DNA from: Flavobacterium crocinum
Lineage (GTDB): Bacteria; Bacteroidota; Bacteroidia; Flavobacteriales; Flavobacteriaceae
Assembly: GCF_003122385.1 (NCBI RefSeq)
Contig: NZ_CP029255.1
Span: forward strand, 5,766,001-5,830,000
Length of the DNA stretch: 64,000 bases
Direction: 5' to 3'
Shown here: one piece after another, positions 26,036-34,119 of the stretch
Layout: each line of letters opens with the position of its first letter
How positions within the stretch are numbered: the first letter of the stretch is position 1
Notes under the pieces: generated by a model
Databases searched by the model: none
What the model was told of the DNA's origin: nothing
What the model saw: only the letters and a program-made list of their open reading frames with translations
Translations under genes and position numbers: made by a program

Positions 26036-27100
26036 ATGACCAAAACTATTTACGGATTATTGACAGCCTTATTATTTATAAGCTGCAGTAAAGATTCAAC
26101 AGAACCTGATACAACTCCTTCAGAAAACATGTATTTCCCTCCTCTTACAGGAACAACCTGGGAAACAAAATCAATTGCAGATCTAAAATGGAATCAAAGT
26201 GCCGTACAGCCACTTTTAGATTATCTCGAACTCAAACATTCAAAATCCTTTATCATTTTAGTAAACGGAAGAATAGTTCTCGAAAATTACTTTAATAACC
26301 ATACCGCTACTACAAATTGGTACTGGGCTAGCGCAGGAAAAACGTTAACCTCAACCGTTACAGGAATTGCACAACAAGAAGGCCTTTTAAACATCAACAA
26401 CAAAGTTTCTGATTATATTGGAACAGGATGGACAAGCGAAACAGCTGCAAAAGAAAATCTCATAACCTGTAAACATCTTTTAACCATGACATCAGGACTT
26501 GATGATTCTACAGATGATGTCGATCCGGAAGATTTAATCTACAAAGCCGATGCCGGAGCACGATGGGCTTACCATAACGTTTATGTAAAACTGCAAGATG
26601 TAGTTGCCAAAGCCAGCGGACAAACCTGGGAAAACTATTTCAACACTAAATTAAGAGACAAAATCGGAATGAACGGAACATGGGTTCAGCTTGGCGTAAA
26701 TAGTGTTTATACAAGCACAACAAGAAGCATGGCGCGTTTTGGACTTTTAATGCTCAATAAAGGAAAATGGGAAAACAATGTAATTCTTAACGAAGCTTTT
26801 TTTAACGAAGCAACAAACACTTCTCAAAATATTAATTTAGGCTACGGTTATTTATGGTGGCTAAATGGAAAAAGTTCTTACCACTTACCACAATCTCAGT
26901 TAACATTTCAGGGAAGTGTAATTCCAACCGGGCCAACTGATATGTTTATGGCTTTAGGAAAGAATGACCAAAAAATTTACGTGATTCCAAGCAAAAATAT
27001 GGTAGTTATCAGAATGGGAGATGCAGCAGACAATGTAAATCTCGCTTTATCTGATTTTGACAAAACGTTGTGGGAGAAAATTAATGCTTTATATCAATAA
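26036..27100 (+). CDS. Serine hydrolase lipoprotein, class C beta-lactamase family
   Basis: This envelope lipoprotein is related to class C beta-lactamases and DD-peptidases. ATG 26036 gives a lipoprotein signal (LTALLFISCSKDS). The catalytic SxxK motif is SAGK in WYWASAGKTLTS, the YxN-like motif is YHNVYVKLQDV, and the third motif lies in the C-terminal half, where a KTG-type triad is not obvious. It may be an esterase or peptidase rather than an antibiotic-resistance enzyme. It is a single gene, closed by a 19-bp hairpin. An upstream in-frame start at 26003 lies inside the promoter and was rejected. Confidence 0.85.
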   Translation: MTKTIYGLLTALLFISCSKDSTEPDTTPSENMYFPPLTGTTWETKSIADLKWNQSAVQPLLDYLELKHSKSFIILVNGRIVLENYFNNHTATTNWYWASAGKTLTSTVTGIAQQEGLLNINNKVSDYIGTGWTSETAAKENLITCKHLLTMTSGLDDSTDDVDPEDLIYKADAGARWAYHNVYVKLQDVVAKASGQTWENYFNTKLRDKIGMNGTWVQLGVNSVYTSTTRSMARFGLLMLNKGKWENNVILNEAFFNEATNTSQNINLGYGYLWWLNGKSSYHLPQSQLTFQGSVIPTGPTDMFMALGKNDQKIYVIPSKNMVVIRMGDAADNVNLALSDFDKTLWEKINALYQ

Positions 27101-27104
27101 AAAA

Positions 27105-27152
27105 AGTTTTGAAAAACTAAAGCTTACACTATCGCTTTAGTTTTTCAAAACT
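27105..27152. terminator. Long perfect hairpin terminator
   Basis: A 19-bp perfect stem pairs 27105-27123 (agttttgaaaaactaaagc) with 27134-27152 around a 10-base loop. On the minus strand it is followed directly by a T-run, and on the plus strand by a T-run after five bases. It separates the serine hydrolase gene from the convergent ftsY transcript. Confidence 0.88.
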
Positions 27153-27178
27153 CTCGTTTTTTTAAAACTGATACTTAT

Positions 27179-27343
27179 TTACTTATTAGCTTTTATTCTT
27201 TTAAGCACTCCCAGAAAGAACAAAACAATCCCTAAAACCAGTAAAACATAGTATACAGAAAGATTTTTATCTTTTAAAACATTTGCCAGAACAAAAGATA
27301 ATACACTAGCAAAATAGAATGTTAAAGCCGATATATTTTTCAT
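27179..27343 (-). CDS. Small membrane protein behind ftsY (54 residues)
   Basis: This short gene starts at ATG 27343, only 6 bases after the ftsY stop codon, and ends with TAA at 27179. The product begins MKNISALTFYFASVLSFVLA and has two hydrophobic segments (about 5-22 and 29-45) joined by a short polar loop with Lys and Asp, then a basic tail (LKRIKANK). The pattern of two membrane helices with a clean charge distribution supports a real protein. No family is recognised. Being last in the ftsY unit it may act in membrane protein insertion, but that is only by position. Confidence 0.65.
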   Translation of the reverse strand: MKNISALTFYFASVLSFVLANVLKDKNLSVYYVLLVLGIVLFFLGVLKRIKANK

Positions 27344-27349
27344 TATAAA

Positions 27350-28303
27350 TTATTTAAAGAAACTGTCAACGAATTCATATTTATTAAAGACTTGTAAATC
27401 TTCAATTCCTTCACCAACACCAATATATTTTACCGGAATTTGAAACTGGTCCGAAATACCAATTACAACACCACCTTTTGCTGTTCCGTCCAATTTAGTA
27501 ACAGCCAATGAAGTTACTTCTGTTGCAGCTGTAAATTGTTTCGCCTGTTCAAAAGCATTCTGCCCTGTAGAACCGTCTAAAACCAAAAGTACATCGTGAG
27601 GTGCATCTTCAACAACTTTCTGCATTACACGCTTAACTTTTGAAAGCTCATTCATCAAATTGATTTTATTATGAAGACGCCCGGCAGTATCAATAATAAC
27701 AACATCTGCATTTTGAGCTACAGCTGACTGTAAGGTATCAAAAGCGACAGAAGCCGGATCGCTTCCCATATTTTGTCTTACGATGGATACTCCAACACGA
27801 TCTGCCCAAACTTGTAACTGATCGATTGCTGCAGCACGAAAAGTATCTGCCGCACCCAAAACTACTTTGTGTCCTGCTTTTTTAAACTGATAAGCCAATT
27901 TTCCAATTGTGGTTGTCTTACCTACTCCATTCACTCCAACAACCATTAAAACGTAAGGTTTTTTATCTTTTGGAACTTCAAATTCTGTTGCTTCTCCCGT
28001 ATTTGTTTCAGACAATAAAGCACCAATTTCATCTCTTAGAATTTGGTTTAACTCTTCTGTTCCTAAATATTTATCTTCAGCAACGCGTTTTTCAATTCTT
28101 TCAATGATTTTTAATGTGGTATTTACTCCCACATCAGAACCTACCAAAACTTCCTCAAGATTATCCAAAACATCGTCATCGACTTTAGATTTTCCTGCAA
28201 CAGCTTTGCTTAACTTCGAGAAAAAAGTAGTTTTTGTTTTTTCAAGACCTTTGTCTAAAGTCTCTTTTTTTTCGGTAGAGAATAATTTTTTAAAAAAACT
28301 CAT
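27350..28303 (-). CDS. ftsY: Signal recognition particle receptor FtsY
   Basis: FtsY is the membrane-associated SRP receptor GTPase for co-translational targeting of membrane proteins. The 317-residue protein has a short basic N-terminus instead of the long acidic A domain of E. coli. It has the N domain at about 20-100 and the GTPase motifs GVNGVGKTT (123-131), ADTFRAAA, DTAGR and TKLDGTAKGG, and ends in the GIGE-type GVGEGIEDL. All G motifs are intact. It follows the rpmB-rpmG-DUF4295 unit after a terminator and precedes the small membrane protein gene. Confidence 0.97.
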   Translation of the reverse strand: MSFFKKLFSTEKKETLDKGLEKTKTTFFSKLSKAVAGKSKVDDDVLDNLEEVLVGSDVGVNTTLKIIERIEKRVAEDKYLGTEELNQILRDEIGALLSETNTGEATEFEVPKDKKPYVLMVVGVNGVGKTTTIGKLAYQFKKAGHKVVLGAADTFRAAAIDQLQVWADRVGVSIVRQNMGSDPASVAFDTLQSAVAQNADVVIIDTAGRLHNKINLMNELSKVKRVMQKVVEDAPHDVLLVLDGSTGQNAFEQAKQFTAATEVTSLAVTKLDGTAKGGVVIGISDQFQIPVKYIGVGEGIEDLQVFNKYEFVDSFFK

Positions 28304-28442
28304 TTTTTTGTAGATTATTAGATTTACTAGATTTCTCGATTATCAGACAAGAAATCCAAATCTTTAAAGAAAGTGCAATTGTTTTTCAAAAAGAGGCCAA
28401 TTGTTACGATTCTTTAAATTTTTAGACAAATATAGGTAATAA

Positions 28443-28472
28443 AAAAGCTACTTCCGAAAGAAAGTAGCTTTT
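28443..28472 (-). terminator. Rho-independent terminator of the rpmB-rpmG-DUF4295 unit
   Basis: An 11-bp stem (aaaagctactt at 28443-28453 with aagtagctttt at 28462-28472) is followed on the minus strand by six T. It lies 20 bases after the DUF4295 stop. Confidence 0.9.
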
Positions 28473-28491
28473 CTATATAATGTAAATGTAA

Positions 28492-28644
28492 TTATTTCTT
28501 TTTCAAGAATTCATCAACTTCTTCAGGAGCCATAATAGATTCTACGAATGTATATGCACCAGTTTTAGGAGATTTTACCATTTTGATGGCTTTTGATAAT
28601 CTCTTAGAAGATGTTTGTAACGATGCTACGGTTTTCTTTGCCAT
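28492..28644 (-). CDS. DUF4295 family small protein
   Basis: This 50-residue basic protein starts MAKKTVASLQTSSKRLSKAI and ends VDEFLKKK. It matches the short DUF4295 proteins that in Flavobacteriia sit directly behind rpmG. The high Lys content and the ribosomal neighbourhood suggest a ribosome-associated protein; structures of Flavobacterium ribosomes have shown extra small proteins, but that link is from general knowledge. The start ATG at 28644 lies 73 bases after the rpmG stop codon. Confidence 0.85.
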   Translation of the reverse strand: MAKKTVASLQTSSKRLSKAIKMVKSPKTGAYTFVESIMAPEEVDEFLKKK

Positions 28645-28717
28645 GATTCAAATGTTTTGGAATTCAATAAATCTTCAAATGAAAAACCATTTGAGATTTT
28701 ATCAAAATCTCTAATTA

Positions 28718-28900
28718 TTACTTAATTTCTTTGTGAACAGTTACTCTTTTTAAGATTGGATTAAATTTTTTAATCTCTAATCTGTCCGGAGTATTTTTTT
28801 TGTTCTTAGTTGTAATATATCTAGAAGTTCCTGGAACACCAGAAGTCTTGTGCTCAGTACATTCTAAAATTACTTGGATTCTATTACCTTTCTTTGCCAT
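28718..28900 (-). CDS. rpmG: 50S ribosomal protein L33
   Basis: L33 is a small protein of the large ribosomal subunit. The 60 residues run [36 protein letters not shown], then [21 protein letters not shown]. It has no CxxC zinc pairs, so it is the zinc-free type. It lies 27 bases behind rpmB and is surely co-transcribed with it. Confidence 0.97.
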
Positions 28901-28927
28901 CTTGCTATATATTTATTTAGGAAAAGA

Positions 28928-29164
28928 TTATTTGATAAATCCTTCTGACTGTGCTTTTTTCAAAACAGCAGTGATTCCATTTTTATTAATTGTTTTTATC
29001 GTAGATGCTGCTACTCTAAGAGTAATCCATCTATCTTCTTCTGGAAGATAAAAACGCTTTTTAACTAAGTTTACAGAAAACTTTCTCTTAGTTTTGTTCA
29101 TAGCGTGAGAAACGTTATTTCCTACCATCGCTCTTTTACCTGTAAGGTCACAAACTCTTGACAT
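28928..29164 (-). CDS. rpmB: 50S ribosomal protein L28
   Basis: L28 of the large ribosomal subunit has 78 residues. It starts [20 protein letters not shown], keeps the N-terminal CDLTGK motif and [16 protein letters not shown], and ends in the usual Lys-rich segment. It is the first gene of the L28-L33-DUF4295 unit. A TTTCTTTG box on the minus strand about 45 bases upstream of the start is close to the -7 consensus, so it may have its own promoter besides cinA. Confidence 0.97.
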   Translation of the reverse strand: MSRVCDLTGKRAMVGNNVSHAMNKTKRKFSVNLVKKRFYLPEEDRWITLRVAASTIKTINKNGITAVLKKAQSEGFIK

Positions 29165-29235
29165 TATACTTATCTTTTATCGTTATTCAAAATCAGGGTG
29201 CAAAGAAAAGAAAAATAAACCATTGTAGCAAAAAA

Positions 29236-30489
29236 TTATTGCACAATTTTTAAAATTTCTTTCTGCAATATTTCTAAACTCTTAACTGTTGCCCTATCTA
29301 CCACTTTTTCACGAGGTTGTCCGAAGTTAAATTCTTCCACAATTACCTCTGTTGGGGTTGCCAAAGCGATAAAAACAGTGCCAATTTCTGCATCAGAATC
29401 ACCTTTCGATGGACCTGCATTGCCCGTCGTTGCTATTCCATAATCTGTTTGCAGTAACTTTTTCACATTCAAAGCCATAGACGACGCTACTTCAGCACTT
29501 ACAACTGAAAATTTATCTACTAATTCCTCCGGAACTCCGAGCACATTTATTTTTGCTTCGGTTGCATAAGAAACAACACTTCCTTTAAAACAGCCTGATG
29601 CGCCAGGAACAGAAGATAATAACGAAGCTACTCTCCCACCTGTAAAACTTTCTGCTGTTGAAACTGTCTTACCATGTTTGGTCAACATTTTACTAACCAC
29701 AGATTCTAATGTTTCGTTTTCTTCATACCCCACAATAATGTCATGAATTATCAAATCCAACGAACGTACCTTTTCTTCAATAGCCGCTTCCAGAACTTCT
29801 TTATCCGTTCCTCTTGCCGTTAATCTTAAACGAACACGGCCCGGATTTGGCAGATAAGCCAATTTTATAAAGTTCGGCAGGTTATTTTCCCATTGTTCAA
29901 TGCGTTCCGCCACTAAACTTTCTCCCTGACCATAAGTCAGAATGGTTTTATGAATAATGTACGGACGTTTATATTCTTTTACTATTTTGGGAATAATTTC
30001 TTCTTCAACCAAATATTTCATTTCATAAGGAACTCCCGGAAGCGAAATAAAAACCGTATTTTCTTTCTTCATCCACATTCCCGGCGCTGTTCCAACTTTA
30101 TTTGGAAGCACTGTACAAGTTGATGGCACCAAAGCCTGATCTTTATTAAGTTGTGAAATGGGTCTTTTGTAAAAACCTTCAATTAGTTCCGTAACATGCG
30201 CCAAAACTTCCGGATTTACAACCAATTCATCATCAAAGTATTTGCAGAACGTTTTTTTAGTCACATCATCTTTAGTTGGACCAAGTCCGCCTGTAACTAT
30301 TACAACATCTACTTTGTTTTGTAACTGAGTAAAAGTATCTAAAATATGTTTTTTATCATCGCTTATAGACAGCATTTCTGCTACCTCAACTCCAATTCTA
30401 TCTAATGATTTAGCAATAAAAGCTGAATTTGTATCGACGATTTGACCAATTAGAATTTCATCTCCAATTGTTATGATTGCTGCTTTCAT
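29236..30489 (-). CDS. cinA: CinA family nicotinamide-nucleotide amidase
   Basis: This two-domain protein has an N-terminal MoaB/MogA-like domain (about 1-170; [31 protein letters not shown]), which in homologues is an ADP-ribose pyrophosphatase. The C-terminal PncC domain (about 255-417; [27 protein letters not shown]) deamidates nicotinamide mononucleotide in NAD recycling. The 417-residue length is standard. It lies 71 bases upstream of rpmB, an arrangement conserved in Flavobacteria. There is no late competence gene nearby to support the old competence name. Confidence 0.94.
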   Translation of the reverse strand: MKAAIITIGDEILIGQIVDTNSAFIAKSLDRIGVEVAEMLSISDDKKHILDTFTQLQNKVDVVIVTGGLGPTKDDVTKKTFCKYFDDELVVNPEVLAHVTELIEGFYKRPISQLNKDQALVPSTCTVLPNKVGTAPGMWMKKENTVFISLPGVPYEMKYLVEEEIIPKIVKEYKRPYIIHKTILTYGQGESLVAERIEQWENNLPNFIKLAYLPNPGRVRLRLTARGTDKEVLEAAIEEKVRSLDLIIHDIIVGYEENETLESVVSKMLTKHGKTVSTAESFTGGRVASLLSSVPGASGCFKGSVVSYATEAKINVLGVPEELVDKFSVVSAEVASSMALNVKKLLQTDYGIATTGNAGPSKGDSDAEIGTVFIALATPTEVIVEEFNFGQPREKVVDRATVKSLEILQKEILKIVQ

Positions 30490-30600
30490 ATTTATTTAAG
30501 GAAAGTTTTACCTGATTCAAACAGGTTTATTATAAGGAAGAAAATTCAGCACTTGAATCTCATTTACAGAAACAGTAGTTTTTCAAAATTAGAAAACAAA

Positions 30601-30631
30601 ACCCAATTCTTTTTCAATACAAGAATTGGGT
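30601..30631 (-). terminator. Terminator of the FAH-Hpt operon
   Basis: A 10-bp stem (acccaattct at 30601-30610 with agaattgggt at 30622-30631) is followed on the minus strand by a T-rich run (ttttgtttt). It lies 14 bases after the Hpt stop codon. Confidence 0.85.
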
Positions 30632-30644
30632 TCTGATTATATTT

Positions 30645-30989
30645 TTACAAATCAAAATCTTTTTTAATCTCTTTGATTGCTTCTTTAACCTGCACTTTAA
30701 TACTTTTAAAAGTTTCAATAATATCTTTTTTCTTGCCTTCCGCTTTTGTCCAGGCTTCCACTTGAAGAATCTCTTCAAAGGCTACATTCAATCCCATTAG
30801 ATCCAAAGTAGGCTTTATTTTGTGCGCATAGGAATAGGCATATTTATGATCCTTTTTCTTAATTCCTTCTTTTATTTGTTTTAAATCTTCCGGAACTTCT
30901 GTAACAAACAAAGTTAAAATCTGATTTACAAATTCAGGATCGTTATCTGAAAGCGCATACACTTTCGAAAGGTTGTACTTTAAAGCCAT
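30645..30989 (-). CDS. Hpt domain phosphotransfer protein
   Basis: This stand-alone histidine phosphotransfer protein of 114 residues is almost all helix. The phospho-accepting His56 lies in YSYAHKIKPTLDLMGL, which fits the HxxKxxxxxxG pattern of Hpt domains. It would relay phosphate between a hybrid sensor kinase and a response regulator; neither is adjacent. Its ATG overlaps the stop codon of the upstream FAH-family gene by one base (TAATG), so the two are translationally coupled, an unexpected pairing of signalling and catabolism. Confidence 0.85.
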   Translation of the reverse strand: MALKYNLSKVYALSDNDPEFVNQILTLFVTEVPEDLKQIKEGIKKKDHKYAYSYAHKIKPTLDLMGLNVAFEEILQVEAWTKAEGKKKDIIETFKSIKVQVKEAIKEIKKDFDL

Positions 30990-31600
30990 TATTTTACTTG
31001 TATTCTGAATAATTTTTTATCTTCTAAAAAGCCTTCTAAAACATCATTTGGTTTTACAGCCGAAACACCAGCAGGCGTTCCCGTAAAAATAATATCTCCA
31101 ATTTTTAATGTGAAAAATTGAGACACATGCGAAATTAATTCATCAATCTTCCAAAGCATCATGCCTGAATTTCCTTTTTGAACCGTTTCTCCATTTGTTT
31201 TCAATTCAAAATTAAGGTTTTCCATAGAAACAAAATCAGTTTTTGGCAAAAAATCACCAATAACTGCCGAGCCGTCAAATGCTTTGGCTTTTTCCCACGG
31301 AAGTCCTTTTTCTTTTAATTTACTCTGTAAATCTCTTGCTGTAAAATCGATTCCGACACTAATATCATCATAATATTTATGAGCAAATTTAGGCTCAATA
31401 TATTTCCCCACTTTATTAATCTTTACAATGATTTCTACTTCATGATGAACATCTTCGGAAAACTCCGGAATCACAAACGGATGTTGTTTCAGCAAAACCG
31501 CAGAGTCGGGTTTCATAAAAACAACCGGTTCACTCGGACGTTCGTTCTTTAATTCTTCTATATGATTGGCATAATTCCTGCCGACACAGATAATCTTCAT
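30989..31600 (-). CDS. Fumarylacetoacetate hydrolase family protein
   Basis: This metal-dependent hydrolase or decarboxylase has the FAH fold. The 203-residue protein starts MKIICVGRNYANHIEEL. It has the metal ligands in HHEVEIIVKI (Glu-x-Glu) and the later Asp in GIDFTARDLQ, then KAFDGSAVIGDF and the C-terminal IIFTGTPAGVS. Small one-domain members include oxaloacetate decarboxylases and acylpyruvases, and either is possible here. It is the first gene of a unit with the Hpt protein. Repeats of the agtgttcagt family lie just upstream. Confidence 0.9.
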   Translation of the reverse strand: MKIICVGRNYANHIEELKNERPSEPVVFMKPDSAVLLKQHPFVIPEFSEDVHHEVEIIVKINKVGKYIEPKFAHKYYDDISVGIDFTARDLQSKLKEKGLPWEKAKAFDGSAVIGDFLPKTDFVSMENLNFELKTNGETVQKGNSGMMLWKIDELISHVSQFFTLKIGDIIFTGTPAGVSAVKPNDVLEGFLEDKKLFRIQVK

Positions 31601-31607
31601 TATTATT

Positions 31608-31688
31608 TAGTGTTCAGTTTTCAGTTTTTAGTATTCAGCAAGACCTATAGCATTCAGAGACTGAACACTAAAAACTGAACACTGCATA
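31608..31688. repeat. Inverted repeats of the agtgttcagt family, second site
   Basis: The left part 31608-31638 (tagtgttcagttttcagttt...) and the right part 31661-31688 (ctgaacactaaaaactgaac...) are complementary over most of their length. The unit is the same as at 24971-25088. It fills almost all of the gap between the exonuclease and FAH-family genes and begins 8 bases upstream of the FAH start codon. Confidence 0.75.
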
Positions 31689-31690
31689 CT

Positions 31691-32461
31691 TTACTTTGTG
31701 TTTAATTTTCTCAATTTAATTGCTGTCAAAACTTTTTTGGTATATAAAGGAAAATCAGCATTTTGAATCCAGCTGAAATATCCAGGCTCTGACTCTAAAA
31801 CTTTCTCCACTTTTGCTCCTTTATGTTTTCCAAAAGTAAAAATTTCTTCGTCATCTTTATCAAAAGCAATCATTCCGGCAAAATCAGCTATTTTTTTACG
31901 AGTTGTAAATTCAGATAAAGCTTTCATATCATTCTCCAATTCAGGATAACGGTCTAACTGGGCTTTCAGAATTTCATAGGTCGCCATCGTATCAGCCTCA
32001 GCTGAATGGGCATTATCTAAACTTTTTCCACAATAAAATTTCAAGGCAGCACTTAAAGTACGCTCTTCCATTTTATGAAAAATAGTCTGCACATCAACAG
32101 AAACCTTATTCTTCATATCAAAATCTACTCCTGCGCGAAGCAATTCTTCTGCTAAAAGCGGAATATCAAAACGATCTGAGTTAAATCCGCCCAAATCACT
32201 GTCTTTAATCATATTGTGGATATGCGGAGCCAATTCTGCAAACGTAGGTTCGTTAGCTACTTTTTCATCTGTAATACCGTGAACAGCGGTAGTTTGTGGA
32301 GGGATTGGAATTGTTGGATTAACCAACCAGGTTTTACTTTCTTTGTTTCCGTTAGGAAAAACTTTGAATATTGAAATTTCTACGATTCTATCTTTACCGA
32401 TATCAATTCCCGTTGTTTCGAGATCAAAAAAGCAAATTGGCTTGTTAAGTTTTAATTCCAT
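31691..32461 (-). CDS. 3'-5' exonuclease, DnaQ/ExoX-like
   Basis: This DEDDh exonuclease has 256 residues. Exo I is CFFDLETTGIDIGKDRIVEI, Exo II is GGFNSDRFDIPLL and Exo III is NAHSAEADTMATYEIL, with the His and Asp in place. The C-terminal extension (about 195-256, TFGKHKGAKVEKVL... GYFSWIQNADFP) is the small domain found in exodeoxyribonuclease X-type proteins, so it is probably a DNA repair or proofreading-like enzyme and not the replicative epsilon subunit. It is transcribed as a single gene between an intergenic repeat and the E2 gene. Confidence 0.9.
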   Translation of the reverse strand: MELKLNKPICFFDLETTGIDIGKDRIVEISIFKVFPNGNKESKTWLVNPTIPIPPQTTAVHGITDEKVANEPTFAELAPHIHNMIKDSDLGGFNSDRFDIPLLAEELLRAGVDFDMKNKVSVDVQTIFHKMEERTLSAALKFYCGKSLDNAHSAEADTMATYEILKAQLDRYPELENDMKALSEFTTRKKIADFAGMIAFDKDDEEIFTFGKHKGAKVEKVLESEPGYFSWIQNADFPLYTKKVLTAIKLRKLNTK

Positions 32462-32630
32462 TTCTAATTTTTATAAGTTTACAAATGTAATTTTTAAAGC
32501 CGAATATCCTCCTTTATTCTCGTTTTTTTTGTCGAAAAAAGCTTTCATTTAACGATTTTAACTTTTAAAAAATACATCAATAACAAGTTAAAGCATTACC
32601 CCCTAACGCTTTTCTTACAAAATACAAAAA

Positions 32631-32661
32631 AAATCCGATTAGTCATAAACTAATCGGATTT
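32631..32661 (-). terminator. Rho-independent terminator of the E2 gene
   Basis: A 12-bp stem (aaatccgattag at 32631-32642 with ctaatcggattt at 32650-32661) is followed on the minus strand by a T-run. It lies 21 bases after the E2 stop codon. Confidence 0.9.
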
Positions 32662-32682
32662 GAAATATTTTTCTAATTGACT

Positions 32683-34035
32683 TTAGAAATCTCTATCCAC
32701 ATCAAAAGCTTCTAAATATTCTGCTACTCTTTTCACAAAACTTCCTCCCAATGCTCCATCTACCACTCTATGATCATAAGAATGAGACAAGAACATTTTC
32801 TGACGAATTCCAATAAAATCTCCTTCCGGAGTTTCAATAACTGCAGGAACTTTACGAATTGCTCCAAGAGCTAAAATCCCAACCTGAGGCTGATTGATAA
32901 TTGGCGTTCCGAAAACACTTCCAAAAGTTCCAACGTTCGTCACCGTGTAAGTTCCGCCTTGTGTATCGTCTGGTTTTAGTTTTCCAGCTTTTGCACGGTT
33001 TCCTAAATCGTTAACCGCTTTTGCCATTCCAACCAAATTCAACTGATCTGCATTTTTAATTACAGGAACAATTAAATTTCCGTTTGGCAATGCCGCCGCC
33101 ATTCCTAAATTGATATTTTTCTTTTTGATGATATAATCGCCATCAACAGAAATATTCATTCCAGGGAAATCTTTCAACGCTTTTGCAACTGCTTCCATCA
33201 TAATCGGCGTAAAAGTCAATTTTTCGCCTTCTCTTTTTTCGAAAGCTGTTTTCACTTTATCTCTCCATTTTACAATGTTTGTCACATCAACTTCAATAAA
33301 AGACTGGACATGAGCAGAAGTCTGAACTGAAGCTGTCATGTAACCTGAAATCAGTTTACGCATTCTGTCCATCTCTACAATTTCGTCGCCTCCGTTTACA
33401 GAAACAGGAACTACCTGCTGGCTTTTCTGTACAACCGGTTCCGGAGCCTGAACTGCCTTTGGAGTTTCAACAACCACTTTCGGAGCTTCTTCAACCACTT
33501 TTGGCGCCTGTACAATTCCCGATTTACGATCTTCTATATACTTTAAAATATCTTCTTTTGTTACTCTGCCGTCCTTTCCTGAACCTGGCATATTTTCAAG
33601 CTCATTTAGAGAAATACCTTCTTCTTTTGCAATATTTTTTACTAATGGAGAAAAGAATTTTTCTGAACCTGAAAAATCTTCTGCAGTTGTTACAGTTTCT
33701 TTAACTGCTTCAATTGTTTTTTCAATTTCTGCAGCTGCTTCAGGAACAACGGTCTCTTCTACCGTAGTTGCTTCTGTAATCACCGCTTCACCGCCTTCAG
33801 TTTCAATAATGGCAATCGTCTGCCCTACTTGTACTAAATCATCTTTTCCAAACAACTGCTCAACTAAAATCCCTGATACTTCACTAGGCACTTCACTATC
33901 AACTTTATCGGTTGCAATTTCGAGCACAGCTTCATCAGCTTCAATTTTGTCTCCAACTTCTTTCAACCAGTTTGTAATGGTTGCTTCAGCGACACTTTCT
34001 CCCATTTTCGGAAGCTTTAATTCAAATCTTGCCAT
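32683..34035 (-). CDS. 2-oxoacid dehydrogenase complex E2 (acyltransferase)
   Basis: This is the core acyltransferase of a 2-oxoacid dehydrogenase complex. It has one lipoyl domain at 1-76 with Lys44 in EIATDKVDSE, an Ala/Pro/Glu-rich linker, an E1/E3-binding domain at about 130-168 (SPLVKNIAKEEGISLNEL) and a second linker. The catalytic domain runs from about 215, with His422 and Asp426 in SYDHRVVDGALGG. One lipoyl domain and the sequence style fit a branched-chain or 2-oxoglutarate type rather than pyruvate; that choice is not certain. The E1 and E3 genes are not adjacent. Its own terminator marks it as monocistronic. Confidence 0.9.
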   Translation of the reverse strand: MARFELKLPKMGESVAEATITNWLKEVGDKIEADEAVLEIATDKVDSEVPSEVSGILVEQLFGKDDLVQVGQTIAIIETEGGEAVITEATTVEETVVPEAAAEIEKTIEAVKETVTTAEDFSGSEKFFSPLVKNIAKEEGISLNELENMPGSGKDGRVTKEDILKYIEDRKSGIVQAPKVVEEAPKVVVETPKAVQAPEPVVQKSQQVVPVSVNGGDEIVEMDRMRKLISGYMTASVQTSAHVQSFIEVDVTNIVKWRDKVKTAFEKREGEKLTFTPIMMEAVAKALKDFPGMNISVDGDYIIKKKNINLGMAAALPNGNLIVPVIKNADQLNLVGMAKAVNDLGNRAKAGKLKPDDTQGGTYTVTNVGTFGSVFGTPIINQPQVGILALGAIRKVPAVIETPEGDFIGIRQKMFLSHSYDHRVVDGALGGSFVKRVAEYLEAFDVDRDF

Positions 34036-34119
34036 ATTGTTAATCTAAAAGATGTTTTTGATTTTCAGATTGCGAAATTAACGAATATTTTAAACATAAA
34101 TTACACTTAATATAATTTT

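Noticed and set aside
25733-26039. Two short frames over the structured leader element (minus 25733-25915 and plus 25854-26039)
   Set aside because: They cross the hairpin, lack a start context and have a composition unlike the neighbouring genes; the element looks non-coding.
26036-27100. Beta-lactamase-family lipoprotein as an antibiotic-resistance gene
   Set aside because: A KTG-type motif is not evident and lipoprotein serine hydrolases of this family are common with other roles; resistance cannot be supported.
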